Source of the DNA: Amanita rubescens
Lineage: Eukaryota > Basidiomycota > Agaricomycetes > Agaricales > Amanitaceae
Length of the DNA: 64,000 nt
Direction of reading: 5' to 3'
Assembly: GCA_015039365.1 (NCBI GenBank)
Contig: WION01000012.1
Coordinates: 248,001-312,000 of the forward strand
Shown here: positions 49,501 through 62,840 of the stretch, piece after piece
Numbering within the stretch: the stretch's first letter is position 1
Layout: every line of letters begins with the position of its first letter
The notes under the pieces: generated by a model
What the model was told of the DNA's origin: nothing
Database searches by the model: none
The model's input: only the letters and a program-made list of their open reading frames with translations
Translations under genes and position numbers: made by a program

Positions 49501-51060
49501 AGGGGATATAGACATGATCATTGCTGGTTTTCCTTGGTACTGTTTCAAGTTATTGGAGTCAAGTTGGATGTTTATGCGCTTTATCCAGTCAAACGCACTC
49601 TGGCCTCAACATGTTCAAGCATGCAAATGATCCCAAAAGCAGTTTAATTTTCAATGCGCTGTCCTATGTCGATGAATACCGGCCAAAATTGGTTTATTTC
49701 GAAAATGTCCACGGTTTCCTCAGTTATGCCTTAAACGCAACGCAAGCCTCAATCCATCGCCTGGAAGGTGGTATTCCGATGGGCGGGCTGAAGCTTGTGG
49801 TCCGAGCCCTTGTTGATCTAGGATACCAAGTACGGTTTTGCTTGTTACAAGCAGCCCACTATGGTACACCGCAAACCCGAGTCCGTTTCGTTTTAATGGC
49901 AGCCCTTGACGGACTTCCACTGCCCAGCCTTCCGCAACCCACACATCATTTCCCCGAAACTAATCATCTTCCGATCGATCTAGGTGGAGAGGTTATTCGG
50001 CCTATCAAAGCGAAGAATGGAGCTGCCCTCCATCCCTTTGTTACGATTGACGACGCTAGTTGACGATCTCCCCTGGTTTGATTGGTACGAGCATGATACC
50101 GCAAATTAGCTACTATTGATCCATGGATAGGAAACACCCTAAACCGCAAACTTTATCAGCGCCTAGAGCAGAGAGAACTTATCGAGCGAGAACAGGATAT
50201 ACGCACATTTGTTTGCGACTCTGCACGACGTACATTTTGCGGATATGAGGGACACCCAGGTTACCGTCACAGGCCGATGACCAGGTACCAAGCAGTGGCA
50301 CGCCGACGTCCTGTAACATACCTGCAGCAATTCACAAAATGTCTCAAGCCGATAAAGGTTGAACGGTATGTATCATCATAGCTGTTTCTGCATGAAACTC
50401 ACTTGACAACGTGTTCAGCGTCGTCTCGATCCCTTTGGAGGCAAATGCCGATTACAGAAGTACAGTCTCGTTATCCGACTTGTCTCGCTGATGTTGATTA
50501 TCATCAAATCTAGGCCTCGGGCTGCACCAACAGGAATGGCAGTCAGCAAATCCCACATCTTGGATTGCACGAAACAATTACCGCCGCGGTTCGTACCCAA
50601 TAGCAATATTATCTGTTTCAGACATACTTAGTAGATAACAAAGGTTTATATGGTCGGCTGGACGGGAAGAGCTACTTTCCAACCACTGTCACAAATATGG
50701 ATCCTACAGCTAAGCAATGTAGGGTTCTGCATCCTCATGTGAGTTACCGTGACCTTCCTACTTTATTTGACACAATTGACCTGATGGCAAATATAGTGTC
50801 GTCGAATGGTCTCAGTACGTGAGCTGGCGAGATCACAAGGGTTCCCCGATCACTTTGTTTTTGAAGCCAAAGACAACAACGTACTTACAGTATGTGCTCA
50901 GTATCCTACTTCAATGACTTGCAGATTAATAGTATACATCTAGATGCACCGACAAATTGGAAACGCAGTTCCATTTCCAGTCTCTGTTGCTCTTGGACAT
51001 CAGCTGCGTGAATCATTCTTCAATCGGTGGCTTGAGGAGCGGGATAGGGAGGGACATTAA
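46590..51060 (+). CDS. DNA (cytosine-5)-methyltransferase, DNMT1 type
   Basis: Maintenance-type cytosine methyltransferase with the domain order RFTS (46870-47500: VRILTDFSIFDPLHRNEMVSL, VYVRLGAILRYTLDYKSEN), two BAH modules (about 48060-49080, with FARIVYLMPQEG, FNDY-like segments and VYLTDEETTVPINDL) and the catalytic domain. Catalytic motifs: I VLDLFGGVGAFSLGM, IV GFPCQTHSGLNMFK (the PCQ cysteine is split by an intron at 49533-49590), VI YFENVHGFL, VIII AAHYGTPQTRVRFVL, IX LARSQGFPDHF and X HRQIGNAVPFPVSVALG. One break: after TIDDAS (50060) a surplus T creates a stop, and DDLPWFDWY follows in the next frame. The start MTRRRPSAFDVSFP is the only fitting one. Confidence 0.9.
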
Positions 51061-51324
51061 ATGCCGTGGCATGATATCAAAATTGTATTCAATATACGCC
51101 TGCGAAATGGACTGTCTGATTGATAGATAGTACAGGAGCTTAGCACAGCAGCATTGATCATAAGTTGATGATACATCCGAGATAAACTGGTAATAAACAA
51201 TTCAGCGAGGCATACCAAGTGTTCCAAGCCGTCCGATCGAGCAATGGGCCCGACTCGAAAAGGCAACTATTACTAAGCTGACTATTTTTGCTACGCCAAC
51301 TCTGCAACTCGCCAGAGCGTAGAC

Positions 51325-53611
51325 ATGGCACCAATAAAGGCGTCAAGCTCTTCTAAAACCAAAGCTCCATCGTCTTCCATATCCCTCAAAAAATCGAAGG
51401 GCGAAAATTTCTACCGAACTGCGAAACAAGTTGCACGGCTAAAGCTGCTCAACAGCGGGAAGCCTATCCGGGATAAAGATGGTAACATCATACAAGCTGC
51501 AGCCTTTCAAAAAGGGGAGAGTGATGTAAAACCGGGAAGAGTGCAACCAGACCGCAGATGGTTTGGTGAGTGCCATTTTATCCGATATCGGGCAAAACGT
51601 GAATGAGTGCGCAAGGGAATACCAGAGTGATATCTCAGACGGCGCTGGAGCACTTCAGGACAAGCCTTTCTACGAAAAAAGATGACCCATACTCGGTACT
51701 GCTACGGCGCAAGAAGCTACCCATGGCACTACTCGACGATGCCGCTAATCCGAACTTGCGCAAGGTGAACATATTTGTTGGTCGCTGGACCTTGTATTTA
51801 GCTCATCCCTTTGCAGCGACCTCACATTGTGGAGGCGGAACCATTCTCGGAAACATTTGGACCTAAAGCTCAGCGGAAGAGACCTAGAATCGATGTAAAC
51901 TCTTTCGAAGAGCTCGGAAAATTTGCAACGGAGGAAGCATTGGCAGCAGGGACAACCGTGGAAGGTAAGAAAAGCAAAATACTATTTCTTGTCTTCATTA
52001 ACGCTTTGAACCAGAACCGCTTGCCTCGTCTATTCCTGAAGTCAAAACACACGCTGACTACAATGAACCTATATATGCCAAGGGGACATCCCGGCGCATT
52101 TATGGAGAACTGTATAAAGTGATCGATTCGTCTGATGTTGTCCTTCATATCCTCGACGCACGAGATCCATTGGGGACACTGTGCGAGTCTGTTCTGGAAT
52201 ACATCAAAAAGGAAAAAGCACACAAGCAAGTTGTTCTGGTGATCAACAAGTGCGATCTCGTGCCAAATTGGGTTACAGTGCGAAATCACCTTCACGTTCC
52301 ATAGTCATGCCCATTAATAACCCCCAAAGGCTCGATATATCCAACATCTTACCCCTCGATATCCTACCCTAGCATTTCACGCATCACCCTAACCATTCAT
52401 TCGGAAAAGGATCGCTAATTCAACTGTTGAGGCAATTCGCTCAACTACATTCTGACAAGAAGCAAATCTCTGTTGGCTTTATCGGTTATCCGAACGTTGG
52501 AAAGAGCAGTGTCATAAATACTCTTAAAAGTGGAAAGGTATGTCGAGTGGCACCAGTACCAGGAGAAACAAAAGTGCGTGACGACCTATGTTGAATTTAA
52601 CTTCCTAAATGTTTCTTCATAGGTCTGGCAATACATTACACTGACGCGCCGCATATACCTCATCGATTGCCCTGGTATTGTGCCTACTTCAGCGAACGAT
52701 TCTCAAGCAGGCACTGTCTTGAAAGGCGTTGTTCGCGTTGAGGCTCTCCCGACCCCATCAGAACATATACCCGCCCTTATGGAGCGGGTTAAGCCGTTGT
52801 ATTTATCAAGAACATACGAAGTGCCACTACCTAACGAAGATGATCCATCGCAAGGGTGGGAGCCAGAAGCGTTTCTTGACAAACTGGCACGCATGAAGGG
52901 CCGCCTATTGAAGCATGGTGAACCGGACTTGGATTCCGTGGCTAAGATCCTTCTGAGCGACTGGGTTAGAGGACGGATACCCTACTTTGTTCCACCCCCA
53001 GAGCGACCGGAAGAATTGAATGCAATGGAAGCGAAGAAGAAAGATAAGGCAAAGGCAAACCAAGTGGATCCTGAAGCTCCCAAAGTGAAACAAACTCTCG
53101 GCTCGATCATGCAAAGGAACACTTTCTTAGCGGAGGACATCCGGCCTTTGGATGATGAATTCCTGGAAGGAGATGCGGACGATCTGGACGAGGCAAACGA
53201 AAGCGAGCATAGTGATGAAGAGGAAGAAGAGGAACTGAAATGGAGTGATGTGTTCCAAGGCATTGGCGAAGAGGGCATGCAAGCAGACGCATCGAATCAG
53301 GATCAGGAATCCAGTTTATCTCCAGGTAACCAGATCCTGAGCTTCTTGTCAAATACCGACTACCCATCGATTTCAGGTGAAGAAACTAATGACGTTGATG
53401 AGCAGCGGCAGACAGCAAAGGAGCCACGCATGACAACTAACAAGGTGAGTTTATGGATACTAATATCATAATCTGTTACATAAACATTTTACAGCGCAAG
53501 GCCAAGAATTTCTATACGCATGTTAATGTCAAGAACAAGAATCGACAAAATGCAACACTGATGCAGTCACTACCTACCGGCAAAAGAAGGGAAGGACGTG
53601 GAAGGAAGTAG
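51325..53611 (+). CDS. NOG2: Nucleolar GTPase Nog2/Ngp1
   Basis: Circularly permuted GTPase essential for late nuclear 60S ribosome assembly. The N-terminus has [29 protein letters not shown] and [23 protein letters not shown], both typical. The G4 motif [12 protein letters not shown] (52240) comes before G1 [15 protein letters not shown] (52483) and G3 LIDCPGIVP, the permuted order. A long acidic C-terminus ([17 protein letters not shown]) and a basic end [23 protein letters not shown] follow. One break: after AFHASP (52387-52390) a surplus base makes TAA, while [13 protein letters not shown] continues in the next frame. Since the gene is essential, an assembly error is the likeliest cause. 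Confidence 0.93.
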
Positions 53612-53834
53612 GCGTTGTATGGAGGTATGTGAGCAGCTATGGAGTCCCTGGTCATTCATGATAACAACAATGTATCAGAGATGATGGACGTACGCCGAGT
53701 AATGTTTATTGACGTGCATTTGTGTACAGCTGCAATAGAAGCGAGTTCCGCGTGACGCGTAAAATCTTATCTTGAGGCGTGGGAAGACTAAGATAGTACT
53801 TATACGCCATCGATTTGAGCCTTTCCACCTAGCC

Positions 53835-55533
<1,699 letters not shown>

Positions 55534-56127
55534 TGAACGTGAATCGTGTTTAAGATGCTTTATTCTTTCAGTTACTAGATTTCGAGTTGCAAATATGTAT
55601 CGCCGATAGCTAGATTGTCAATAGTATCGTAAAAGTATTGATCGTGAGAAGCGAAGATCATGAAATGTCATCAACGATAGTATATCAGTTCGTGGGTGGC
55701 ATTTACAAGCTACAGACCTCGAAGAGAGGTCAGCGGAGGGAGGCGCTAGGAACAGGAACACAAGGAGTGCGAACGCCGCAGTCGATGCTTCCGCATTAGA
55801 CCAGAGTTAGTTATAGACGAGTAATGTGGTAAAAATAGATGAGAGAATGACGACAATGCCAGGATGTGTATGTTGTGAATTGTACACAAAGAAACGTGAG
55901 CGAGGAATGCATCGATTGCGGTTTTAAGTAAAAACTCGACAGCAAGTAGGCGTATATATATATATCAACGAACAGGTTAAATAAAAAAAACAAGCGTCGC
56001 GCACGATGCAAGGATATATACAAGAATAACGATAGGATGGAATTTGCAGTTTGGTTGCCGGAGGAAAACTGATGCCGATGAGACAGAGAACCAGAGCCCG
56101 AAGAAGAAAAAGAAAACACGAAGGGGG

Positions 56128-58212
56128 TTATAGCAGCGCGGTGGAATCTTTGCCAGCTTTGACGAGGACCTTCCAATCTTCTCTCCACTGACTTAAACTC
56201 GTTCGAAGTTTCTTGTCGCCTAGTGTTTTTTCGATCCAGAACATGAGCGCGTTTTCGTCTTCTGGTACGAAAAAGGAAGAAAGGAGTGACAGGATGGTTT
56301 CAAAGTTGGCCGATTTTGAGGTGATTTGATCTAGTACAAGGATAATGAGAAAGGAAAAGCGCGTAGTAGGAAAAGTGACGTACCGCGGTAGACCCAGACA
56401 ATCGCGATGGCCATGGCGATGAAAACGTCGTAGCCTTCGAATAAAAACGCGTCCCAGAGCCTCAGTTGCGTCTGGAAGGGGACGGAATTTGTAAATAGAG
56501 TGATGTACCATTTCGTCGCGTACGATGTGGTGGAGATCATGTGTCTCTTAAATGCGGAGTACACGTCGGGCATGTAGGTTTCCATGATGCGTTCTTGGAC
56601 GTAGATGGATTCGAGCATACCTGGGAAACCTGGGCTAAATATGCTGTGCAGAGAGTAGGCGTCGTGCAGGTGGACGAGGGAGGCGTATACGCGCTCTGGC
56701 TCAAAATAGTTGAGGAGGGTGGCGGCGATAGGCCCCATGCCTTGAACGTATCCGCATGTAGAACAACACAACGAAAATGAATGAAGGACGTGGAAAAGGG
56801 ACCGTTGCCTGAGCCAAAAAAAGGTTATTCATCGCCATAGTTGCCAGATAAACGGGATAACGTACCCGGCTCCATATCTTGTCCTGAACATGACATGCCC
56901 GCTGATGGTCCTAGGGACGTCTAGATCAATCTGAATGTCATAGGTGGAAGGTTTATCCAGTAATTCTCTGTAATCGTTCGCGAGCGCCGCAGTCTGTTCC
57001 AGGCCAGCGAAAGTAAAACGACGTAGCAACGTATCCCATGCTGCGCTGCGCCAGCAGTCTGGGATACCTTTGTAAACTCGTTCGCGGAGTTTACGCTCTT
57101 TGGAAGGGTTGACGCGCCAAAGTTGAGCATTTCCGCCTGTATCGCGGATATCGGGGTTAAGCATGCGAGTCCATTTCGCGACCCGGATAGATTCTCGAAC
57201 CGGTTTTGGCGAGGCTGGCATGGCGTTGAGGAGGTTGAGGCGGGACATGGATTTCTTACTTCGTGTTCGCGAGAGTTTCTTGAGAAGAGGGGCCGAGTTG
57301 AGGAGTACAAGCCTGTCGTGTGATGGTAGGACGAAGAATCCGTACCTATATTTGCATGATGGTGATGATGCAGTGATAAAAGCACGCGTCAATGGCTTAC
57401 CGATCTACGCTTGCAAGGGTCTGTAGTTCGCGTGGATCGAGGTCGCCTTTCTTTTGGTTCCCGTCTGCATCCTGGGTGGCCTGGGGCATGTGCAGGCGTG
57501 CCCGCGTGCGCTCAATGCCGTCTTCATATCCGTCTCCTCTGACACCTGAAATTTCGAGCTGTGCGTATGTATTCCGCACATGGAAAGCGTCCATATCCTC
57601 TCCCTCTGAGGGGACAAGAGATGTTATGCTTGGGGAAGGTTCTTGAACGGTTAGTTGAAGAGGTGCATGAGATGAAGATGGGATCGCATTAAGCAGCGGA
57701 CTGCGGGTATGTGAGGGCACGGATACATGTGAAGCAGGGGTCGATGTTCTTGAAGGGGGCAGCGGGGGCAAGTCACGAACTGACAAAGGGGAACGACTCC
57801 GGCGGGCCAGATGGACCATCTGGACGTCGGATGAACTCCGTGATGAGCGGATAGAATTTTGCGACGGGCTATGGGCCGGTATGCGGTGTTTAGAGGAGGC
57901 GGGGAGGCCGGAGGATGCGGAGGAAGTGCTTGAGCGACCACCCAAGGTTCTTCTGTCATCAAAGAGACGATCAGAGGGTGTACGAGGAGAAGAAGAGGGC
58001 GCCGAGCTAGAAGGAGGTCTTGGAGGGGAAGAGTCGTAGTAAGCTAAGTCAGTTGCAGCAAAGAAGTCGTCTTTGTGGTCGTCTGGGAGAGTAAGACTAA
58101 CAGAGGGGATACGGAGAGAGTTTCTTGGGGTATCTTCCATGTACATTGAGTAAATTGAGAAGATGGAAGTTTCAGTTGAAGAGCGTTCTGGTTGTAAGAT
58201 GAGAACATCCAT
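56128..58212 (-). CDS. TBC-domain Rab GTPase-activating protein
   Basis: The N-terminal third (58212-57400) is disordered, Ser/Pro-rich, probably regulatory. The TBC domain follows: RERVYKGIPDCWRSAAWDTLLRRF, IDLDVPRTISGHVMFRTRYGAG with the arginine-finger IxxDVPRT, QRSLFHVLHSFSL, CGYVQGMGPIAATLL with the glutamine finger YVQGMG, and YATKWYITLFTNSVPFQTQLRLWDAFLFEGYDV. The C-terminal end is KLRTSLSQWREDWKVLVKAG. The dual-finger residues are intact, so GAP activity is expected; which Rab it acts on cannot be said. The start lies about 80 bp from the Dph4 start on the other strand. Confidence 0.9.
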
Positions 58213-58289
58213 CTAAGGGGCGTTGTCTTGAGACTGCACCGCCGCGCTCTTTCAAATTACCCAGGGCGCGTTGTTACCCTGACATCAAT

Positions 58290-58828
58290 ATAGTCAGCCG
58301 CCACTCCCGACGCGTTCCAATCTTATCATCTACGACAAACTGGCTGTAGATACCGACTACTATCAAGTGTTATCCATTTCACGTAATGCCTCGACTCCAG
58401 ATATAAAAATTGCATATCATCGCGCCCTCCTCAATTTCCATCCGGACAAAAGACACACGAGTCGCTCAGTTGAACCACCACTAATAGAGATATCGCTCAT
58501 CAAAGAAGCGTATGTTACGCTATCCGTACCAGAGTCACGATCGGCGTATGACAGCCTTCTTCTGAACCGAGAGCGACAACGGGCAGGCCCAGGGTTCAGA
58601 CCTGCGCAGGTTGTTTCCTTGGAGGAATTCCAAGCCGAGTACCGTCATTCTCACACGGATGGTAGAGCTGACGACGAGTGGGAGGAATGGGCGATATATA
58701 CCTACCCCTGTCGGTGTGGTGGAATGTACAAACTTACGACGGATGATTTGGAAACCGGGGATCATCTCGTTGGGTGTGAGAGTTGTTCAGAGGTTATTTG
58801 GGTTGGGTACGAGGAGGTGGTTGAATAG
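58290..58828 (+). CDS. DPH4: Diphthamide biosynthesis J-protein Dph4
   Basis: J-domain and CSL-zinc-finger protein that supplies electrons/iron to Dph1-Dph2 in the first step of diphthamide synthesis on EF2. J-domain: DYYQVLSISRNASTPDIKIAYHRALLNFHPDKR, with HPD intact. CSL finger: EWAIYTYPCRCGGMY and HLVGCESCSEVIWVGY, with four cysteines. No ATG opens this frame. At 58290-58293 the sequence reads ATAG followed by SAATP codons; dropping one A (and one C near 58307) would give the usual TPTRSNLIIYDKL start. The start is therefore uncertain and probably damaged by two surplus bases. Confidence 0.85.
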
Positions 58829-59183
58829 TATGTCAACTGTCGATAGCTGAACATATTATTTATGTACGCGTCAATACCAACTACGATGAACAAAGTATGT
58901 ACCAGCTTTTGTCGACATGCCGAGTCCTATAATTCGTCAAAACGACACTTCCTAGACTGGATAACTTCTCTCTTAGGAGATAAAAAGCCCACGAGGGGCT
59001 TCTGGCACTGTCGACGACGGTCGAGCGCACTGGCGTCGTGCAGCGTGGCATTCTCCCTAGAGAAGAAAAAAAAATTCACTGCACCAGTCGACAATATATA
59101 TAGCGAGAATTACCTCGTACTCACGGTCAGGTGACGGCTAAATCCGGCCGTTCCTCTTCCGCGAGAGCCTGAAGGCCTCAAGA
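58829..59183. other. Intergenic, no supported gene
   Basis: An open frame at 58862-59134 has no family features and a low-complexity, basic composition. The interval holds the 3' flank of Dph4 and the promoter of the uS15m gene, including an A-run (59065-59075) and a TATATA stretch near 59096. Confidence 0.5.
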
Positions 59184-60135
59184 ATGTTTAGGACGTGTCT
59201 CTCGCAAGGTACGTTCAATCCTATTGCATCGAAAAGCGTATTGATATATATGCACAAATCCAGTTTCTCGAACATCATGTGCACGTTCCAATCTTCTTCA
59301 TACGTCGTCGACGCTACACGCCGAGCTCGCCCATAGGTCTGGTGCCAAGAAGACCAACATGCTCATCAAAAACGAAAAGAGACGAAAAGCGCTTGAAACT
59401 CGCCCTCACATCGTACTCGGACACCGACCAGGGGACGAAGCCAAATGGCTCAACTGCGACCTCGCTAAAATTCTCGTGTCAGAGGAAGAACTCCAGATAC
59501 CCACTGCTGCTGCTGCCGACGTTGACTCTACCGGTCAGCAGCCGCCCTCCGACACCACCACCACGCAACTACCTACACAATTTAATTTCGGCATCGGGAA
59601 AGCAGACAAAGAATTACTCTTCCGCGACTTGCCCGAACTTTCTGCCCAAGCCGTCGTTCTCAGATATCAACAATCGAATCCTGAAACGTTGGCTAGTCTT
59701 CACGATCAAAGCCAGGAGCTCGAACAGCTCAAATTGAATCAGTTTTCGAAACTTGTCGATTTGAGGAATGCCAATGCTCAAGGCATTGCGTACGAGAATA
59801 AAAGGAGAATCATTCTCGCGTTTAGCGGTCAAGAGGGTTCTTATGATACTGGGTCCACCGAGGTTCAAGGTATGCGTTTTGTTCACCATCGTTGCCCGGT
59901 CTCCTACTGATGTACCGCTTCAGTTGCTTTGCTGACCTACCGAATACGCAATTTGTACTTTCATTTGACAAAGTTCCGGCGGGATGTGGGTAACCGCCGC
60001 GGTCTTCGTATACTCGTCCATCGCCGGGCAAAGTTGCTGAGATATCTCAAACAAAAACATCGGCAGCGGTATGATGCTGTTCTGGAAAGGTTGGGTTTAG
60101 AACCTGCGAGCGTTGAAGGAGAGCTGGTACTCTAA
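59184..60135 (+). CDS. MRPS28: Mitochondrial small-subunit ribosomal protein uS15m
   Basis: MFRTCLSQ, then after an intron a Ser/Arg/His-rich presequence VSRTSCARSNLLHTSSTLHAEL, both mitochondrial in character. NMLIKNEKRRKALETRPHIVLGHRPGDEAKW is typical of the fungal protein's extension. The S15 core has KLVDLRNANAQGIAYENKRRIILAF and, after a second intron, VALLTYRIRNLYFHLTKFRRDVGNRRGLRILVHRRAKLLRYLKQKH, the helix-turn-helix RNA-binding part. Stop at 60135. Confidence 0.88.
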
Positions 60136-60301
60136 TAATATCGTCCAAAACCTATCGGTTGGACAAAACTAACATAATGATATAATATTTACCCAACCTG
60201 TGCTGTCTCCGCTAACAATAGAGAATCATAAACTACGACTAGGCATGTTTTTAAGTGTTTGATTAGTGCATGCTTGAATACTCAATCGCCGGTTTGAACA
60301 A

Positions 60302-62728
60302 TCATTCAAATAGCATCCGTAAGGGGGGAGGGCGCTGTCGCTTGTTAGCCTCGAAGGCTCTGAAATAGTCTCGGTTCAGAACCAATTCTTCATGGAATTG
60401 ATGCCTAAACACATATCTCGAACAACACTCGTGCAGGACAAAAGACAAGACTTACTCGACGACGTAATGGCCCTCCATTATAGTCAAAGACATTAATTCG
60501 TCTTCATCGGGAGTGTCACGACAGCGAACACAGCACCATATAAATTGCGATGTCTCTCTAGATCCGTCTTCCTCGTCGATCTCGACCTGTCGCATGTTGA
60601 ACTCTTCTTCATCTACAATGTGCCAATCTCCCCCATGATGATGACGGCTGGCTTCGTGACTGATCTGCGGGAGGATCAGATTATAAACAAAGCTGTATAT
60701 GGGCAAACTGACCGCGTCCCGCCATCTGTACACTGGCGCTGAATATCCGCCATCGTAAGCCAAACGACACAACCAACAAGCATAAAATAAGTTTTGCTCG
60801 TCCATGTCTGTGGCTGTTGTCACTGCAGGATCCAAACCGCTCTGTTCAACGATTCCTTCTGCAACGGTCTGCATGGTGAGGCTGAGGGCCAATGAACGTG
60901 GGCTCCATTTCGCTCGTTTCTTGGATAAATTGACCAGTTCCGTGGAGGGATCAACTAGATCATCGTTGAACATGAATCGGCACCCAAACCTGCGTGTTAA
61001 ACAAGTATGACCGAGGACCTCCGGGTAGAACAAGGCACTCTCGAACCCTACACCAAGTGTTGACAATGTAGGACCACAATCATTGCAGACGAAAACAGTG
61101 GACGCTAGATCGAGTTTTTCCAACGCTTCTTCGTCTGTCTCCGGGAGAGGTCTTGTCTGGCCCGAAAACACCAAACCGAGGATGTCGTCAAAAAAGATGT
61201 CTGGTTCTTCCTGCTGCTTCAGCACACTACTTAATTGAAGACGAATTTCGCTTCTCCAGGCAGCGAACAATTTCGGAAACTCCGGTATGAGATGTGCAAA
61301 GCTTGCGGCATCAACAGACACATCCAGAGGCTGCTGGATCACAGCTTTCACTGGCTCCATTTCACAGAAGTCAACTGCCTCGGGCATGATTTCAGTGTAA
61401 GGCAGGCGATCGTTTTTGTATTCCTGAAGAACGGTCATCGCAGTGCGCTTTCGCCGCATGATAAGTTCGCCATTCTCTCGATCAATTCTCCTTCTCCGCA
61501 TTTTAGCCATGAATTCAAGAACGGGACCTTGTATATTGCTCCAGACTGGAACTAATTTAGAATCATATCGTGGACCAATTAAGCGACTCACCCCTTTCAG
61601 TCAAGCGCTGAGGCATTCTGACAACCTTGAGATCGTTTAGAGAGTAAGGTCGTCTGATACTTTCGAGATCCTTTTCCCATCCCAACTCTTTTAGCTTCTC
61701 GATGATGCTAAGCGGGAACGGATTGAGTCAATGAAATCGTGACCTAGAAAAAAGGTGCCTACGCTTTCTTTCTTTCTCTTCTTAATTGGTCTAGCTCCAT
61801 AGCCCTGTCGTCATTCTGATGCCTAGCCCAGTCCTCGCACGTCCGCGCATGCTAAACGAGAGTGAGAAAATCCACCAGAGATACAGAGCGACGTACCGCC
61901 ATCATTTTGGAAACATCCTCTTTCTTCCGAAGAATATACGCATCGATATCTTCTTTGCTTAGTCGTTTGATATCAGCTTGCAGTTTTTCGTACTCGGCAG
62001 TAACGTATACAAATTTGTAGCGTCCTTGAACATTCAGGTTAAAAGAACAAGGGTTAGTTCACGTGTAGTGACTCGTACTGGGCGCTAGTCGATGTGGCAA
62101 GAGTAAATCGCCCCGCACGCCCTCCACCTCGGGCACGAGGCATGTCTCGCTCAGACTGGAAGGGTTTAGATGCAAGCTGCCACCAATACTGTTACAACTT
62201 ACTGTTGTTTAGCACACTTGGAACAAATGCGCATCCTGAATCTCCATTCCACATTTCTGACCCCGGTGGTAAAACAATACTTGAGAGAGTGCGTTAATCA
62301 CGGTCTTATTGATGGATGGAATAACTTACATGGCAGTGAGGGGAGAAAGCCAGATTTGCCCATTGAGGTTCAATCATGTCCGGCGGGCATTCAGGCAGAC
62401 CGATATTCTCTCGGGCAATCCGCCAGACGGAGACCGAGGATGGGTTCATCAACACACGCCTGAAAGATTTTGTCATTCGCGAAAGCTTCAACAAATCTGC
62501 GGGAGACATGTAGCAAAAGATCTGCGAGAGATTTGGTCGTCTGATAATGCGCATATAGGTACAGCAAACCTCGTAAAGGATGTCGATGGGCATTTCAGTG
62601 AGGCCGGCCAACTTCCCGACTCTGCCTCTCTTCTTAGGTACCTGAATCAATGCATCATCTGTACTAGTCATTCCGGCTTCATCCTCCTGCTTGCGGCGCT
62701 TGCGGGCGGTGACCCGCTTTAGAGGCAT
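60302..62728 (-). CDS. F-box protein of Agaricomycete type
   Basis: Likely substrate adaptor of an SCF ubiquitin ligase. MPLKRVTARKRRKQEDEAG is a basic, nuclear-type start. The F-box is LAGLTEMPIDILYE, intron, IFCYMSPADLLKLSRMTKSFRRVLM, then VWRIARENIGLPECPPDMIEPQWANLAF. A charged helical stretch follows (EKLQADIKRLSKEDIDAYILRKKEDV). The C-terminal half, with paired cysteines (FVCNDCGPT, YACWLC, CCVRCRDTPDE), is family-specific and unassigned. A last intron (GTAAGT donor just past 60455) joins to HQFHEELVLNRDYFRAFE and a stop at 60302. Confidence 0.85.
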
Positions 62729-62840
62729 GGATGGAAGAAGACGGTCGAAGACGGTCACAGCGTAAACAAGAGACGCGTTTATATTAGTACCACGTGCTAA
62801 CCCAATTTATTTCTCGCCACTACCGTGACCGCGACTGCTC

